Shown: piece after piece, positions 42,525-53,200 of the stretch
How the letters are laid out: every line of letters starts with the position of its first letter
How positions within the stretch are numbered: the stretch's first letter is position 1
DNA from: an uncultured Anaerolineae bacterium
GTDB lineage: Bacteria > Chloroflexota > Anaerolineae > Anaerolineales > Villigracilaceae
NCBI GenBank assembly: GCA_937120535.1
Contig: CAKZJX010000018.1
Location: 1-64,000, forward strand
DNA length: 64,000 bases
Direction of reading: 5' to 3'
Made by a program: the position numbers and the translations under genes
The notes under the pieces: generated by a model
What the model was told of the DNA's origin: nothing
Databases searched by the model: none
Seen by the model: only the letters and a program-made list of their open reading frames with translations

Positions 42525-44369
42525 TTAAGGCGTGGGGGTTGGCGTAACTGGCTCGGGAGTGGGCGTGCGCGTTGCCGTAGGGGTGCGCGTGGGCGAAGGA
42601 GTTGGGGTCGGTGTCGGTGTGCGGGAGGGGGTGCTCAGAGCCGTCAGGCGGGCGCGGGCCTCAGTACGCCAGGCCGCCGGAACCGCTTCGGGGGGCAGTG
42701 CCAGCAAGGCGTTCCAGTCGCGCTCCGCTCCTCTAGGCTGGCCGATGCGCTCTTGGGCTTTGGCCCGCCAGTAATAGACCTGCGCCCGCTGTTCGTCGGT
42801 CTTTGCCAGTGGAAAAGCCTTTTCAGCTTGTATGAAGGCATTGCCAGGCTCGTTGTTCTCAAAATACGCCTGCGCCAAAGCAATGTTCACGTCAAATGAG
42901 TTCGGGGAGGAGAGGATCGCCACGCGCAGCTCATACACCGCTTCGGCGGTACGCTTCTGCTTCAGGTAGGTCAGCCCTCGATAGAAACGCGCTTCGGGAA
43001 GGTTTTTCTCCTTTAGGACGCTGTTAAGCTGCTCCAGAACCGATTCGTACTCTCCCTGGTGATAGAGCAGCTTGGCATAGAGCAGCGAAGTTTGCAGCGT
43101 TTCTGGCCCATAGGTGAGGTAAGTCTGCAAGGCCTCTATGGCCTGCTTGTAGCGCTGATTGGCGGCATAACTCTCGGCTAGGATAGCGTAGACCGGCACC
43201 AGGGTAATATCGAGCTGGTTGGCGTGTTGAGCCGACTGCAGGGCTTTTTCGATCTCACCCAGAGCAAGGTGCGCCCGTGCGTACTCATAATGCACCAGTG
43301 CTGAGTCGGGCGCCAAGGCCTCAGCCGCTTTCAGATCATCGAGCGCTGTTTTGGGATCGCCGTTATCGATGGCGTAAGCCGCTCGGGCGACCCAGCCTTC
43401 CACGAAGGCCGGATCGTTCTTAACAGCAGCATCCAGATCGGCTTGCACATTGGCGGAGGGAGTGAGAGCGAGTCGCGCGCGCGCTCGTCCAAGATAGGGG
43501 GGACCGAAGGCGGGGTTGATCTGAATCGCCCGTTCATAGGCCTCCAGCGCCTCTTTATACTTGCCCTGGAAGCGGTACCCTTCCCCGATAAAATACCACG
43601 AATCGGCCGCATTCGGTTCCACCGTGCTGATCTGCTGCATGAAATAGATGAACTCCTCCCATTTTCCCTGCTCATAGGCAGTCTGGGCAGCGCGGAAAAT
43701 ATCGGCTGAGAGCGGCTGGCGTGGTGTGGGCTGGTAGAGCGGCGTGGGCGTGTAGGTGGCTGGCAAGAGCGACCAGAGCGGCGGAGGGCCCACGTAGGTA
43801 GGAGTCGCACGGGTCGGCTCGTTGATCGCTGTGGGCGTCAGGGTAAACGTCGGCGAAGGGCCAAAGGTCGCTGTGGGGAGGGTGAAGCGGGGGGTGGAAC
43901 GCCGAGGTGAGATGAAAAGGAAGATCATCGCTCCGACTAGAAGAACAGCCAACCCGCCCAGAGTTACCAGGCGCTTGAAGGCCTGCGGGAGTGCTGCCGG
44001 CCCTTCCTTGGCTTTTTCGGCGCTCAAGAGCAGATTTTGCTCCCACACACGCGGCCGATCGAGCGGAAACGGCAGGACCGATGGGTCTGGCGGCAAGGCG
44101 CCCAAGAGGATCAGCCCACGCTGAGCGATCGCATGCTGGGGGTCCGCTCGCAGTGCCATCTGCAGACAGTAGATCGCTTCCTTTTGGGTTTCTACCGCCG
44201 CGCTCATCCACACCCAATACTCTGCGTTATTCGGTTCAGCTTTGAGCAGTTGAGTGAGCAGTTCTTTGGCGCGGGCGCGTTCCCCCTGTTGCAGAGCGTG
44301 AATAGCTTCGTGAAGCGGGGTTTCGAGTTCGCTGTTCTCGTGTGCGTTTTCATTCCCGTTTTCGTTCAT
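42525..44369 (-). CDS. Membrane-anchored TPR protein with Thr/Pro-rich linkers
   Basis: 614 residues. An N-terminal TPR-like helical part (about 16-95), a positively flanked membrane helix near 133-153 (LVTLGGLAVLLVGAMIFLFI), a Thr/Pro linker (about 158-225), then a long array of TPR units to about 575, and a TPTPTP-type low-complexity tail. With one helix the large TPR region should face the outside. Such proteins are common in Anaerolineae; they probably scaffold protein complexes. It is 15 bases downstream of the PYROXD2-like gene. Confidence 0.82.
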   Translation of the reverse strand: MNENGNENAHENSELETPLHEAIHALQQGERARAKELLTQLLKAEPNNAEYWVWMSAAVETQKEAIYCLQMALRADPQHAIAQRGLILLGALPPDPSVLPFPLDRPRVWEQNLLLSAEKAKEGPAALPQAFKRLVTLGGLAVLLVGAMIFLFISPRRSTPRFTLPTATFGPSPTFTLTPTAINEPTRATPTYVGPPPLWSLLPATYTPTPLYQPTPRQPLSADIFRAAQTAYEQGKWEEFIYFMQQISTVEPNAADSWYFIGEGYRFQGKYKEALEAYERAIQINPAFGPPYLGRARARLALTPSANVQADLDAAVKNDPAFVEGWVARAAYAIDNGDPKTALDDLKAAEALAPDSALVHYEYARAHLALGEIEKALQSAQHANQLDITLVPVYAILAESYAANQRYKQAIEALQTYLTYGPETLQTSLLYAKLLYHQGEYESVLEQLNSVLKEKNLPEARFYRGLTYLKQKRTAEAVYELRVAILSSPNSFDVNIALAQAYFENNEPGNAFIQAEKAFPLAKTDEQRAQVYYWRAKAQERIGQPRGAERDWNALLALPPEAVPAAWRTEARARLTALSTPSRTPTPTPTPSPTRTPTATRTPTPEPVTPTPTP

Positions 44370-44384
44370 CTTCTGCCTCGACGA

Positions 44385-45974
44385 CTAGACCAAACCATCC
44401 TTCAAAATTTCCTGCGCGGCCAACATCCCTGCTGCACCCATCACCCCTCCACCCGGATGAGCGCCACTGGCGCCGAAATAATACCCGCGCAGAGGGGTCC
44501 GAAAATCGGCCCATTGAGGAACCGGTCGCAAAAAGAAAATTTGATGCAACAGCAATTCGCCGTGAAAGATGTTGCCGCCCGTGATGCCGGCAATCGCCTC
44601 GATGTCTTTAGGAGATATAATCTGCATCCCAACGATACACTTGCGAATATCGGGGGCATATTCTTCCAGCGTAGAGATCACCGTCTCTCCCAACTCCTCG
44701 CGGCGCTCATCCGTCCAACCGCCCTCCACGTCATACGGCGCATACTGGACAAAGCACGACATCACGTGATGGCCGGGCGGCGCCATATCGGGATCAATCG
44801 CTGAGGGAAAGATCATATCCAGATAAGGTCGTCGTGAGATCTTTCTGTATTTGGCGTCGTCGTAAGCGCGTTCGAGATAATCCACGCTCGGACTGATCGA
44901 GATCGCCCCGCGATATAGAGCTGGTTCGTTGGGCAGAGCGGTGAAGGTAGGCAGACGGCTGAGAGCGATATTGACCTTGCCTGAGGAGCCGCGGATGCGG
45001 AAATCGCGCACCGACTGCAAGAAATCCTCGGGGAAATGCTCCGGCGCGACCAAACTCAAAAACGTGCGCTTCGGATCCACAGCAGAGAGCACCACCCGCG
45101 ACTCGATCTCCTCTCCGCTCTCCAAGACCACGCCCGCGGCGCGTCCCCGCCGGACCTTGACCTGCTGTACTGGGCTCTCCAGGCGGATCTCCGCTCCGAG
45201 GGCTTGGGCTGAGCGGGCGATGGCATTGCTTACCCCGCCGGTGCCGCCTTTAGCAAAGCCCCAGGCGCGAAAAGCGCCGTCGATCTCGCCCATGTAATGA
45301 TGGAGCAAGACGTAGGCCGTGCCGGGCGATCGTGGTCCCAAGAACGTGCCGATGATCCCACTAGCTGCCTTAGTGCCCTTCACGGCCTGGCTCTCAAACC
45401 ACTCATCCAGCAGGTCGGCTGCAGATTGGGTCAATAGTTTAGCGATCCGATAAAGTTCCTTTTCCGATAAGCCGGCCGCATAACGCCCAAGTCGCAACAA
45501 ATTCATCACATCGCGCGGCCGAAACGATGTTGGGTCGGGGGGCACCAGGCGGATCAGCAGTTTGATCGTCTTAGCGATACGCGCCATCACTCGGCTATAT
45601 TCCTCATACGCTTCTGCGTCCAGTGCTGAATGGCGAGCGATCTCGCGCCGTGTCAGGTCGGCATCGTCCCACCAGGCGATGTAGTCGCCGTTCTCTAGTG
45701 GAGAGAACGTGCTCGGCAAGGGCAAGATCTTCAACCCATGGTGCGGCAACTCCAGTTCGCGGATGATCTCTGGCCGCAATAGGCTGACCACGTAGGAAAA
45801 CTCGGTGAACTTATAGCCGGGGAAAATCTCTTCGGTCACTGCCGCTCCTCCCACTATGGGCCGGCGCTCCAACACCACCTCTTTCTTGCCGGCCCATGCC
45901 AGATAAGCCGCAGCTACCAGGCCGTTGTGGCCGCCACCGATAATCGCAACATCGTACCGATTGGGCATAGGCAA
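44385..45974 (-). CDS. PYROXD2-like FAD-dependent oxidoreductase (phytoene desaturase superfamily)
   Basis: 529 residues. N-terminal FAD-binding VAIIGGGHNGLVAAAYLAWAG (about 9-29) with the ERRPIVGGAAVTEEIFPGY segment, and the C-terminal FAD motif YYFGASGAHPGGGVMGAAGM, which is typical of the PYROXD2 branch. Catalytic role of that branch is poorly known; it is not a carotenoid desaturase by context, as no crt gene is near. Two possible ATGs (45974, 45968). Precedes the TPR gene, likely same transcript. Confidence 0.88.
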   Translation of the reverse strand: MPMPNRYDVAIIGGGHNGLVAAAYLAWAGKKEVVLERRPIVGGAAVTEEIFPGYKFTEFSYVVSLLRPEIIRELELPHHGLKILPLPSTFSPLENGDYIAWWDDADLTRREIARHSALDAEAYEEYSRVMARIAKTIKLLIRLVPPDPTSFRPRDVMNLLRLGRYAAGLSEKELYRIAKLLTQSAADLLDEWFESQAVKGTKAASGIIGTFLGPRSPGTAYVLLHHYMGEIDGAFRAWGFAKGGTGGVSNAIARSAQALGAEIRLESPVQQVKVRRGRAAGVVLESGEEIESRVVLSAVDPKRTFLSLVAPEHFPEDFLQSVRDFRIRGSSGKVNIALSRLPTFTALPNEPALYRGAISISPSVDYLERAYDDAKYRKISRRPYLDMIFPSAIDPDMAPPGHHVMSCFVQYAPYDVEGGWTDERREELGETVISTLEEYAPDIRKCIVGMQIISPKDIEAIAGITGGNIFHGELLLHQIFFLRPVPQWADFRTPLRGYYFGASGAHPGGGVMGAAGMLAAQEILKDGLV

Positions 45975-46048
45975 TCCTCAACGCAGAGTTTCAGACACTC
46001 AAGAAACCGCACGCAAAAATTGTCCAGTCACCATCTATCGTAGTCTGT

Positions 46049-46080
46049 GATCGTAATCTGTGTAATCCATGTAATCTGTG
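46049..46080. repeat. Short tandem-like AATCTGTG repeats
   Basis: The units tagtctgtg, taatctgtg, taatccatg and taatctgtg stand almost end to end in the gap between the PYROXD2-like gene and glyQS. Similar GTAATC(C/T)GTG strings occur as intergenic repeats in other environmental genomes, to my knowledge. No function is evident. Confidence 0.5.
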
Positions 46081-46118
46081 GCTCAAACATTATATCATCC
46101 GACTTTCACGACCTGCAG

Positions 46119-46124
46119 TATAAT
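46119..46124 (+). promoter_or_regulatory. -10 box of glyQS
   Basis: Consensus TATAAT 37 bases before ATG 46162; no clear -35. The leader would be about 30 bases and lacks a Shine-Dalgarno sequence. Confidence 0.4.
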
Positions 46125-46161
46125 CCCTCAACAAACCCATTCCCTGCTCTCGACCGGATCT

Positions 46162-49146
46162 ATGGCCACCTTTCAAGAGATCATCCTCAAACTGCAAGAA
46201 TTCTGGGCCTCGCATGGCTGCATCATCGCCCAGCCTTACTACACCCAAGTGGGGGCCGGCACCATGAACCCGGCCACCTTCTTACGCGTCCTAGGGCCAG
46301 AGCCCTGGAACGTTGCCTACGTCGAACCATCGGTCCGACCTGATGATGGACGCTATGGCGAAAATCCCAATCGCTTTCAAGTCCACTACCAATATCAAGT
46401 CATCCTCAAACCCGATCCTGGCAACCCCCAAGAACTCTACCTAGAGTCGCTCAAAGCGCTTGGCGTTGACCCGCGCCGGCACGACATCCGCTTCGTGGAA
46501 GACAACTGGGAACAGCCGGCCATCTCGGCCTGGGGCTTGGGCTGGGAAGTCTGGCTAGACGGCCAAGAGATCACCCAATTCACCTACTTCCAACAAATGG
46601 GCGGCGTGACTCTGGACCCGGTGTCGGTGGAACTCACCTATGGCCTAGAGCGGATCTTGATCGCCCTCAACAATGCCGATGCCATCTGGGATGAAGAATG
46701 GGGGGTCGGCATCCCCTATGGGGAGATCCGTCGCCGCGAGGAATTTGAACATTCCAAATACTACTTTGAGATTGCCGAGATCGAGCGTGCGCGCCGCATG
46801 TACGATTTATTCTCGGCCGAAGCCGAGTCGTGCTTGGCCCAGGGCTTGGTGCTGCCGGCCTACGACTACGTGCTCAAATGCTCCCACACCTTCAACATCC
46901 TCGACACGCGCGGCGCCATTTCGGTTGCCGAGCGGCAGGCCTTCTTCCGTCGCATGCGTGAACTGGCTCGCCGTGTAGCCGAGGGCTATCTGGAACAGCG
47001 CAAACAGCTAGAGTACCCGTTGCTCAAGGATGATCGCCGTCCGGTGGCAACAGCGCCGGTGCCGACGGAACCTCTAGCCGCTCCCGCCCAACCTCTTCCC
47101 TTCCTGCTCGAGATCGGCGTGGAAGAACTACCGGCGCAGGATGTAGACGCGGCCCACGAGCAACTGCTGGTCCGAGTTCCTGCCCTGCTTGAGGAGCTTG
47201 GTCTGGCCTACGGCGCCGTGCGGGTCTTCGCCACCCCGCGCCGGTTAGTGGTCTCGATCGACTCCCTCGCCCCTCGACAGGCCGACCGTGAAGAGTGGAT
47301 CAAAGGTCCGCCGGCCGACAAAGCCTTCGACGCCAACGGTCAGCCGACAGCTGCTGCCCAGGGCTTCGCCCGCAAGAACAACCTGCGGGTGGACGACCTG
47401 ATCGTTCGGGAGGAGGGCGGTGGAAAATACGTCTTTGCCGTGGTCCATCGTCTGGGCCGGCCTGCTCCTGAGGTCCTGGTCGAAGCGCTACCTAGGCTGA
47501 TCGAGAGCATCAAATTCGAGAAATCGATGCGGTGGAACGAAACGGGGGTCTGGTTCTCGCGGCCGATCCGCTGGTTGATCGCTCTGCTGGGCGATCAGGT
47601 GATCCCCTTTACCTATGCCGGTGTGAGTTCGGATCGGGTCTCGCGTGGATTACGTCCTTACGATTCGCCGGCCATCTCCATCCCCTCCGCCGATCGCTAC
47701 ACCGGCCTGCTGCGCCGAGCGGGTGTGATGCTCGATAAAGAAGAACGCAAGGCGGCGATCGTGGAGCAAGCCCAGCAGGCTGCGGCTCTGGTGGGCGGTC
47801 GGGCGCTCATCGAAGAGGACCTGCTGAGCGAAGTGGCCAACCTGATCGAGATGCCCACGGCGGTGATGGGCGGCTTCGATGAGCGGTTCCTGGCCCTGCC
47901 GCGCGAGGTATTGATCTCGGTGATGAAGAAACACCAGCGCTACTTCCCGGTGGCTGGCGTTGGCTCCGATGACGGTTGTCTCTTGCCTTACTTCATCGCC
48001 ATTCGCAACGGCGACGACCTCCATCTGGACATTGTGCGCCAGGGCAACGAGCACGTGCTCAAAGCGCGCTTCACCGACGCCGATTACTTTATCCGTGAAG
48101 ATCTCAAACTGCCCATCGAGGCCTATCGCCCGAAGCTAGCTGCCCTCATTTTCCACACCAAGCTTGGTTCGATGCTCGATAAATCTGAGCGCATGGTGCG
48201 CCTAGCAGGACCGATCGCCGCCCTGCTCGGTTTTGACGATCGGCAACGCGTCCAACTGCAGCGGGCCGCCTTTTTGGCCAAGGCCGACCTAGCGACGCAG
48301 ATGGTCACCGAGATGACCTCCTTGCAGGGCATTATGGGGCGCGAATATGCCTTGCGCAGTGGGGAAGAGCCGGCGGTGGCCATCGCCATCGGTGAACAAT
48401 ATCAAACCGTGCCCAGCACGCCCCTGGGTGTAGCCTTGGCCCTGACCGATCGGTTGGATTCGCTGGTAGGGTTGTTTGCCGCCGGCCTGGCGCCGAGCGG
48501 CGCCAAGGACCCCTTCGGGTTGCGACGAGCGGCCATTGGCGTGGTGCAACCCCTGGTGGAACACTACTTGGACTTCGATTTGGCAGCCATCGTCGAGCAA
48601 GCGGCCCGCCTCCAGCCGATCGAAGTGACCCCAGAGGTCCAGGCGCAGGTGTTGGACTTCCTGGCCGGCCGCTTGGCCGTGGTCTTAAAAGAGGCAGGCT
48701 ATCGCTACGACGTGGTGGAAGCGGTATTGGCGGCCCAGGCCAACAACCCGGCCGGCGCAGCGCGCAACGTTCAGGCCTTGCAGTCTTGGGTGGAGCGCCC
48801 CGATTGGGGGCAGATCTTGCCCGCCTTTGCGCGCTGTGTGCGCATTTTGCGCTCGGCTGCGGTCTCTGCCGAGGCCTTGCCGGCCGTCAACCCAGCGCTC
48901 TTCTCTCAGCCTGAAGAGCGCGCCCTCCACGACGCTCTGTGCTCCTTGGCCCCTCACCCCCCTGCTTCGGTGGACGAATTGTTGCTCCTGGTGCAACGCC
49001 TCACGCCAACCATCAACACCTTCTTCGACCAGGTGCTAGTGATGGCCGAAAACGAGACATCGCGCACCAATCGCTTGGCTCTGGTCGGGCAGATTGCCAA
49101 TCTGGCGCGCAGCTTGGCCGATCTGAGCTACCTAGAAGGGTTCTAA
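46162..49146 (+). CDS. glyQS: Glycyl-tRNA synthetase, fused alpha and beta chains
   Basis: 994 residues. The alpha chain (about 1-290) carries the class II catalytic core with [39 protein letters not shown] and [20 protein letters not shown] Pro/Ala linker (about 291-311) joins it to the beta chain (from [18 protein letters not shown], about 314), which includes the [16 protein letters not shown] region and the C-terminal anticodon-binding part. Most bacteria encode glyQ and glyS separately. The ORF extends 28 codons upstream to a GTG at 46078 through the repeat and -10 box; I use ATG 46162. Confidence 0.96.
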   Translation: MATFQEIILKLQEFWASHGCIIAQPYYTQVGAGTMNPATFLRVLGPEPWNVAYVEPSVRPDDGRYGENPNRFQVHYQYQVILKPDPGNPQELYLESLKALGVDPRRHDIRFVEDNWEQPAISAWGLGWEVWLDGQEITQFTYFQQMGGVTLDPVSVELTYGLERILIALNNADAIWDEEWGVGIPYGEIRRREEFEHSKYYFEIAEIERARRMYDLFSAEAESCLAQGLVLPAYDYVLKCSHTFNILDTRGAISVAERQAFFRRMRELARRVAEGYLEQRKQLEYPLLKDDRRPVATAPVPTEPLAAPAQPLPFLLEIGVEELPAQDVDAAHEQLLVRVPALLEELGLAYGAVRVFATPRRLVVSIDSLAPRQADREEWIKGPPADKAFDANGQPTAAAQGFARKNNLRVDDLIVREEGGGKYVFAVVHRLGRPAPEVLVEALPRLIESIKFEKSMRWNETGVWFSRPIRWLIALLGDQVIPFTYAGVSSDRVSRGLRPYDSPAISIPSADRYTGLLRRAGVMLDKEERKAAIVEQAQQAAALVGGRALIEEDLLSEVANLIEMPTAVMGGFDERFLALPREVLISVMKKHQRYFPVAGVGSDDGCLLPYFIAIRNGDDLHLDIVRQGNEHVLKARFTDADYFIREDLKLPIEAYRPKLAALIFHTKLGSMLDKSERMVRLAGPIAALLGFDDRQRVQLQRAAFLAKADLATQMVTEMTSLQGIMGREYALRSGEEPAVAIAIGEQYQTVPSTPLGVALALTDRLDSLVGLFAAGLAPSGAKDPFGLRRAAIGVVQPLVEHYLDFDLAAIVEQAARLQPIEVTPEVQAQVLDFLAGRLAVVLKEAGYRYDVVEAVLAAQANNPAGAARNVQALQSWVERPDWGQILPAFARCVRILRSAAVSAEALPAVNPALFSQPEERALHDALCSLAPHPPASVDELLLLVQRLTPTINTFFDQVLVMAENETSRTNRLALVGQIANLARSLADLSYLEGF

Positions 49147-49172
49147 GGACGCCTTTCCCCCTGCAGAAGGTG

Positions 49173-50498
49173 ATGTATCACTCCTATTGGCTTCAGACCT
49201 ACGGCCCCTACCTTCCCAATCCCCCGCTTAGAGGGGACATCCAGGTGGATGTGGCCATCATCGGCGGCGGCTTCACCGGCCTGAGCACGGCCTACTTCTT
49301 GTGCAAGGCTGAGCCGGCCTTGCAGGTGGCCGTGTTCGAAGCAGAATTGATCGGCTATGGCGCCAGTGGCCGCAACGCCGGCTTTGCCATGACCCTCTTC
49401 GGCCTTGAACCTTCGATCACCGCCCTGCTGTTCGGCAAACAACGCCTGCTCGAAGCCCATCGTTACAGTGAGCACGCCGTGGACCTGGTGCGCAACCTGA
49501 TCCGCGAGCACAACCTGCAGAGTGACTTCGAGTATCCTGGCTTTTTGCGCATCGCCACCACGCCCAGCTATGTCAAGCGCCTTCAGCACAATCTGAACCT
49601 ACTTGTCAGGTTAGGAGTGACCGGCATTGAGTGGTTAGAGAAGGATCAAGCCCAGGCCGAAGTGCATAGTCCGTTGGCGCTTGGCGCTTGGAGCGAGGCG
49701 CGTTGCGGGTTGCTAAATCCAGCCAAACAGGTTCGAGAGCTGAAGCGCCTGGCGGAGCAGGCCGGCGCTCGGGTCTACGAACACTCGCCGGTGTTTGAGA
49801 TCCGCCGCGGCCGAGACTTTGTCCTACACACTCCTGGGGGAACAGCGACGGCCCACAAGATCGTCTTCGCCACCAACGCCTATTCGCATCTCCTGCGCCC
49901 GATCCGCAACAAACAGGCGCCGGCGTTCACCCACATGATCATCACCGAGCCGCTGACCCCTGAGCAGTTGGCGTCCATCGGTTGGGTCCACCGCCAGGGC
50001 GTGGAGGATGTCCGCAATCTGGTGCACTATCTGCGGCTCACGGTGGATAATCGCCTGGCCATCGGCGGCAGCAATGTGACCGTGGCCTATGGTCACGAGA
50101 TGAACCGAGACTGGAATGAATCCGTCTTTCGCCGTCTTGAGGCCGATCTGACTACCCTGTTCCCCAGCCTAAAGGGCGCGCGCATTGCCTTTCGCTGGGG
50201 CGGCCCGGTGAGCGTGACCCTGGATTTGGTGCCGGCCATCGGCATGGTCGGCGACCAACGGGCGTGGTACAGCCTAGGGTGCATCGGCCACGGCGTTGCC
50301 TTGACCCATCTCAACGGTCAAACTCTGGCCGATCTGCTCCTCGAACGCCAGACCGACCTGACTTCGGTGTGGTTTGTGAATCGCAAGCCCCTTCCCTGGC
50401 CGCCGGAACCCCTGCGTTGGGTGATCTCGCAGGCCCTGTTGCGCTATCTGCAGTTGGAGGATTGGTGGCATGAGCGTCCTCTACGGCGCACCGCGTGA
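49173..50498 (+). CDS. FAD-dependent oxidoreductase, glycine/D-amino acid oxidase (DAO) family
   Basis: 441 residues. N-terminal dinucleotide-binding [19 protein letters not shown] (about 26-44), the [21 protein letters not shown] segment typical of the DadA/GbsB-like branch, and the C-terminal [26 protein letters not shown] flavin loop. Probably oxidises a secondary or D-amino acid; substrate unknown. I start at ATG 49173, 27 bases after glyQS, because the 78 upstream codons are an antisense-like extension inside glyQS. Likely co-transcribed with glyQS. Confidence 0.88.
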   Translation: MYHSYWLQTYGPYLPNPPLRGDIQVDVAIIGGGFTGLSTAYFLCKAEPALQVAVFEAELIGYGASGRNAGFAMTLFGLEPSITALLFGKQRLLEAHRYSEHAVDLVRNLIREHNLQSDFEYPGFLRIATTPSYVKRLQHNLNLLVRLGVTGIEWLEKDQAQAEVHSPLALGAWSEARCGLLNPAKQVRELKRLAEQAGARVYEHSPVFEIRRGRDFVLHTPGGTATAHKIVFATNAYSHLLRPIRNKQAPAFTHMIITEPLTPEQLASIGWVHRQGVEDVRNLVHYLRLTVDNRLAIGGSNVTVAYGHEMNRDWNESVFRRLEADLTTLFPSLKGARIAFRWGGPVSVTLDLVPAIGMVGDQRAWYSLGCIGHGVALTHLNGQTLADLLLERQTDLTSVWFVNRKPLPWPPEPLRWVISQALLRYLQLEDWWHERPLRRTA

Positions 50499-50504
50499 CA
50501 CAAT

Positions 50505-51077
50505 TTACCCCAGATAGGTTTGCAAAAAGGCTTCTCGGCTTGTCCAGAATTCCACCCGCTTCAAACGCCAGAACTTGCGATGGCCCAGGCTGGCGGGATT
50601 GTAGGCCCATATCAGCCACCAGGTGTAGAAATTTTCCCAAAATTCCCCGAAGGCTCCCAGGGGGCGATGGTAGGGGTAGATGCTGAATCCCAATCGCTCG
50701 AAGAGAGCGCATGCTTCTTGTGCCGAGCCAAAATGAGCAGTGATCCCCCCAATAGCGCGCACCTGCTCAAGCTCAGATGTCTGATGAAGATGGATGGCGG
50801 CCAGATGGAGCGAATAGCGAATCCGCCGATAAAAACGCAGGCTCCATGCTAAGTCGGCTCCTTGGGCCGGCATAGCAGGTATGCGTTCATTCCATAGATG
50901 AAACAAGATCACCGGCGTGCCTGGCGGGATGGCTCCGTGAGGCAGGGTCAGATCGGTTCTCAGGTGAGCCAGTTGCCATCGCAAAAGACAATCTCGGTCC
51001 TCGGTGAAGGGATGGATGGCTTGCTGTCTGCTGAGCCAGGCATCGAAGCTGCGTATCCCTTGTCGCAGAGGGTTCAT
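50505..51077 (-). CDS. YkoP-like domain protein
   Basis: 190 residues, no membrane helix. LFHLWNERIPAMPAQGADLAW (in two parts), RIRYSLHLAAIHL and ERLGFSIYPYHRP resemble the YkoP domain that often accompanies polysaccharide deacetylases; the match is from memory and tentative. ATG 51077 overlaps the stop of the SMR pseudogene (ATGA), so both were one translation unit. An upstream extension to 51128 is not needed. Function unknown. Confidence 0.55.
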   Translation of the reverse strand: MNPLRQGIRSFDAWLSRQQAIHPFTEDRDCLLRWQLAHLRTDLTLPHGAIPPGTPVILFHLWNERIPAMPAQGADLAWSLRFYRRIRYSLHLAAIHLHQTSELEQVRAIGGITAHFGSAQEACALFERLGFSIYPYHRPLGAFGEFWENFYTWWLIWAYNPASLGHRKFWRLKRVEFWTSREAFLQTYLG

Positions 51078-51445
51078 GAGCGGTAGATCAGGAACAGGCC
51101 AGCGAGGATGAACAGTGTGCCTAGCCATTTATTGAGCCCGAGCGCCTCGTGAAACAGGAAGTGCGCGGAGAGCACCTGAACGCCCAAAATTCCCAAGCCC
51201 ATGGTGAGCGGATAGGCAACGCTCAGGGGCAGGTACCGCAGCAAGCCGGTCAGGGCGAGCACAGTCAAGAATCCGGACACATTGCCCACCACCTGCCATG
51301 CCAGAAAACCGTGCCTCGTTGTGCTCTAAGCCGAGAGCTTAAAAGCGCTGTTAGCGATCAGGTTGAAGGTCAGATGGAGGGACAGCAGGCCGACGATCGG
51401 CCAAGGCGTTTCGAGCGAAGAGATGAGGACAGGAAGGCGGGACAT
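51074..51445 (-). pseudogene. SMR/EmrE-like small transporter gene with amber stop
   Basis: One continuous frame of 123 codons from ATG 51445 (AGGAG upstream) to TGA 51074, interrupted only by TAG at codon 40 (51326-51328). The reading is MSRLPVLISSLETPWPIVGL...FKLSA-stop-STTRHGFLAWQVVGNVSGFLTV... and ends FILAGLFLIYRS. Four membrane helices and length fit the small multidrug resistance/EamA-like family. A GAG-to-TAG change would explain the stop. Downstream reading could restart only for the last 72 codons, which lack the first helix. Confidence 0.7.
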
Positions 51446-51535
51446 TTGACGCTCCTTGTGGGAGGGTCGTGGTTGGGCAATGATTTGCCTAGCCGCATAG
51501 GATGGCGAGCAATTCGGCTCTCCATACCAGTGGCT

Positions 51536-53116
51536 TCACTCCCGGCTCGATTGGGCTTCGAGTTGACGCACCATCGCTTGCAATCGTCGCTGATCGTCGG
51601 CATACAGCCAACGCAGCACCCAGGGTTGGTTGCCCAACCAGCCAAGCAGCGCTGCTTGTAGGGCCGGCCAACCTCTGACAGGCGACGGCAACGGGACGGC
51701 CGGCGAGAAGTCCACCAGACGGCCATCGATCTGGAAGCGATAGGCGTCGAGAGGGACGACGTGATTGGTCTCCTCCAGAAAGGCGCGCAGGGCTTTGCGT
51801 TCTGTCGCACTCAGCCATTGAGGGAGATCGGAGGCGGCCTTGAAGCCGCAAACGCGAGCCAGATCGTATAGCCATCCTTTCTGTTCAGCGGTGAGGGAAT
51901 TCTGCTGGGAGGTGAAGTACACCACATCGGGGTCGGGGTGGACCAACGGGGTTAGCCACAGGCGATGTAAGGTGGTGCGGATGGCGTTGCGCACGGCCGG
52001 CGTGGCGTGGTTGTAGAGCAATACAGCGTTGCGGTAGCTTTCCCATTCACCGGACACATCTGGGCCGACGCGCATAGCGTCGCACAGGCCCAGGGAGGGT
52101 AAGATGGGCGCACCGCAGGTCAAGAAGAAGGCATCCTGTCCCATGCCCTCGCGCAGGATGCGCAATCCTTCGCGATAGGCGGCCTCGCGCGGCATCGGAA
52201 GACGGCGCCTCCCAGGCAGGGCGCCGGCGTAGAGAAAGTCCAGTTTGAGATAGTCAAATCCCCAGGAGCGCACTCGGCGCATCAACGCAAACAACCAGTC
52301 CTGGACAGCTGGCTCGGTGAGATCCAGAGCGTATACCGGTTCGCCCCAGTTGAAGCCAGCCGATACCCATCGTCCGTGGGCGTCTTGCAGGAACCATTGG
52401 GGATGGTCATGGAACAGTTGCGAGGAGGGCACGGCGATGAACGGCGCTAGCCAAAGGCCGGCTATTCGGCCACTTGCCCGAATGCGATCAGCCAGGGCGG
52501 CCATGCCGGAGGGGAACTTTGAATTGGCTTCCCAATCGCCGATAGCCACCTGCCAGCCGTCGTCAATTTGGAATACATCGAAGGGCAAGTCGCCCAGGTC
52601 GTCCAACACACGGTGAAGCAAGCGCTCGTTGATGGCAGTGTACAGGCTGTACCAGGAACACCAGACGCGCGGCGCGGCTTTGCGTGCAGGAGGCGAGAAC
52701 CGTTCTGCCAATGCCTGGGCGTAAGCGGCGAAACAGGCCGTTTCGCTCCCGACGCACAGGAACCACGGCCCTTCGCCCGATTCATACCACCCCTCAAGTT
52801 GATTACCGTTGAGACGAACGTGGGCATCTATCCCCAGGGCACCCAATAGCACAACCGTGTCGTTGTCCAATCGCGCAGCGCCTAGCCAGGAGCCATGCGG
52901 GAGGGGTTCGCCGGCATAGGCTGGGTCAATGTGCATGGGGTGAAAGATGGTGGGGCGCGGATCGGGAAGCGGGATCGGCTTGGTCCAGGTCGTCAGGGAC
53001 CAGGATTGCCATCCGTGGCGGTAAAACGCTTGGGGAGGCCGCGGCAGGCTGAGGGTTAGGCGGGAAGCGGAATGGGTTTGGGAGGTCGGTTGTAGGTCGG
53101 GGAGAGAGAGGTTCAT
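51536..53116 (-). CDS. Alpha-galactosidase-like glycoside hydrolase, GH36
   Basis: 526 residues. TIM-barrel hydrolase of clan GH-D. Landmarks: GWQSWS (35-40), WCSWYSLYTAINERLLHRVLD, VFQIDDGWQVAIGDWE, the nucleophile D293 in YLKLDFLYAGALPG, and the acid/base D353 in MRVGPDVSGEW. No signal peptide, so cytoplasmic. Shorter than classic bacterial GH36 enzymes (~700), missing part of the N-terminal beta-sandwich. Probably removes alpha-galactosyl units from imported oligosaccharides; no sugar transporter is adjacent. Confidence 0.88.
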   Translation of the reverse strand: MNLSLPDLQPTSQTHSASRLTLSLPRPPQAFYRHGWQSWSLTTWTKPIPLPDPRPTIFHPMHIDPAYAGEPLPHGSWLGAARLDNDTVVLLGALGIDAHVRLNGNQLEGWYESGEGPWFLCVGSETACFAAYAQALAERFSPPARKAAPRVWCSWYSLYTAINERLLHRVLDDLGDLPFDVFQIDDGWQVAIGDWEANSKFPSGMAALADRIRASGRIAGLWLAPFIAVPSSQLFHDHPQWFLQDAHGRWVSAGFNWGEPVYALDLTEPAVQDWLFALMRRVRSWGFDYLKLDFLYAGALPGRRRLPMPREAAYREGLRILREGMGQDAFFLTCGAPILPSLGLCDAMRVGPDVSGEWESYRNAVLLYNHATPAVRNAIRTTLHRLWLTPLVHPDPDVVYFTSQQNSLTAEQKGWLYDLARVCGFKAASDLPQWLSATERKALRAFLEETNHVVPLDAYRFQIDGRLVDFSPAVPLPSPVRGWPALQAALLGWLGNQPWVLRWLYADDQRRLQAMVRQLEAQSSRE

Positions 53117-53200
53117 GCAAGCGATTATCCCCTAAGTTGTCGAAGTCAGCAAGATGGTTTGAATTTGCTTAAAATCCCTGTCATAGCAAGAAAATGAGGG

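Noticed and set aside
42525-42660. Short G/T-rich direct repeats as a CRISPR or satellite array
   Set aside because: They encode the Thr-Pro low-complexity tail of the TPR protein; there are no spacers of constant length.
48939-49172. 78-codon N-terminal extension of the DAO-family oxidoreductase
   Set aside because: Lies inside the glyQS coding region in another frame; the FAD domain starts just after ATG 49173.
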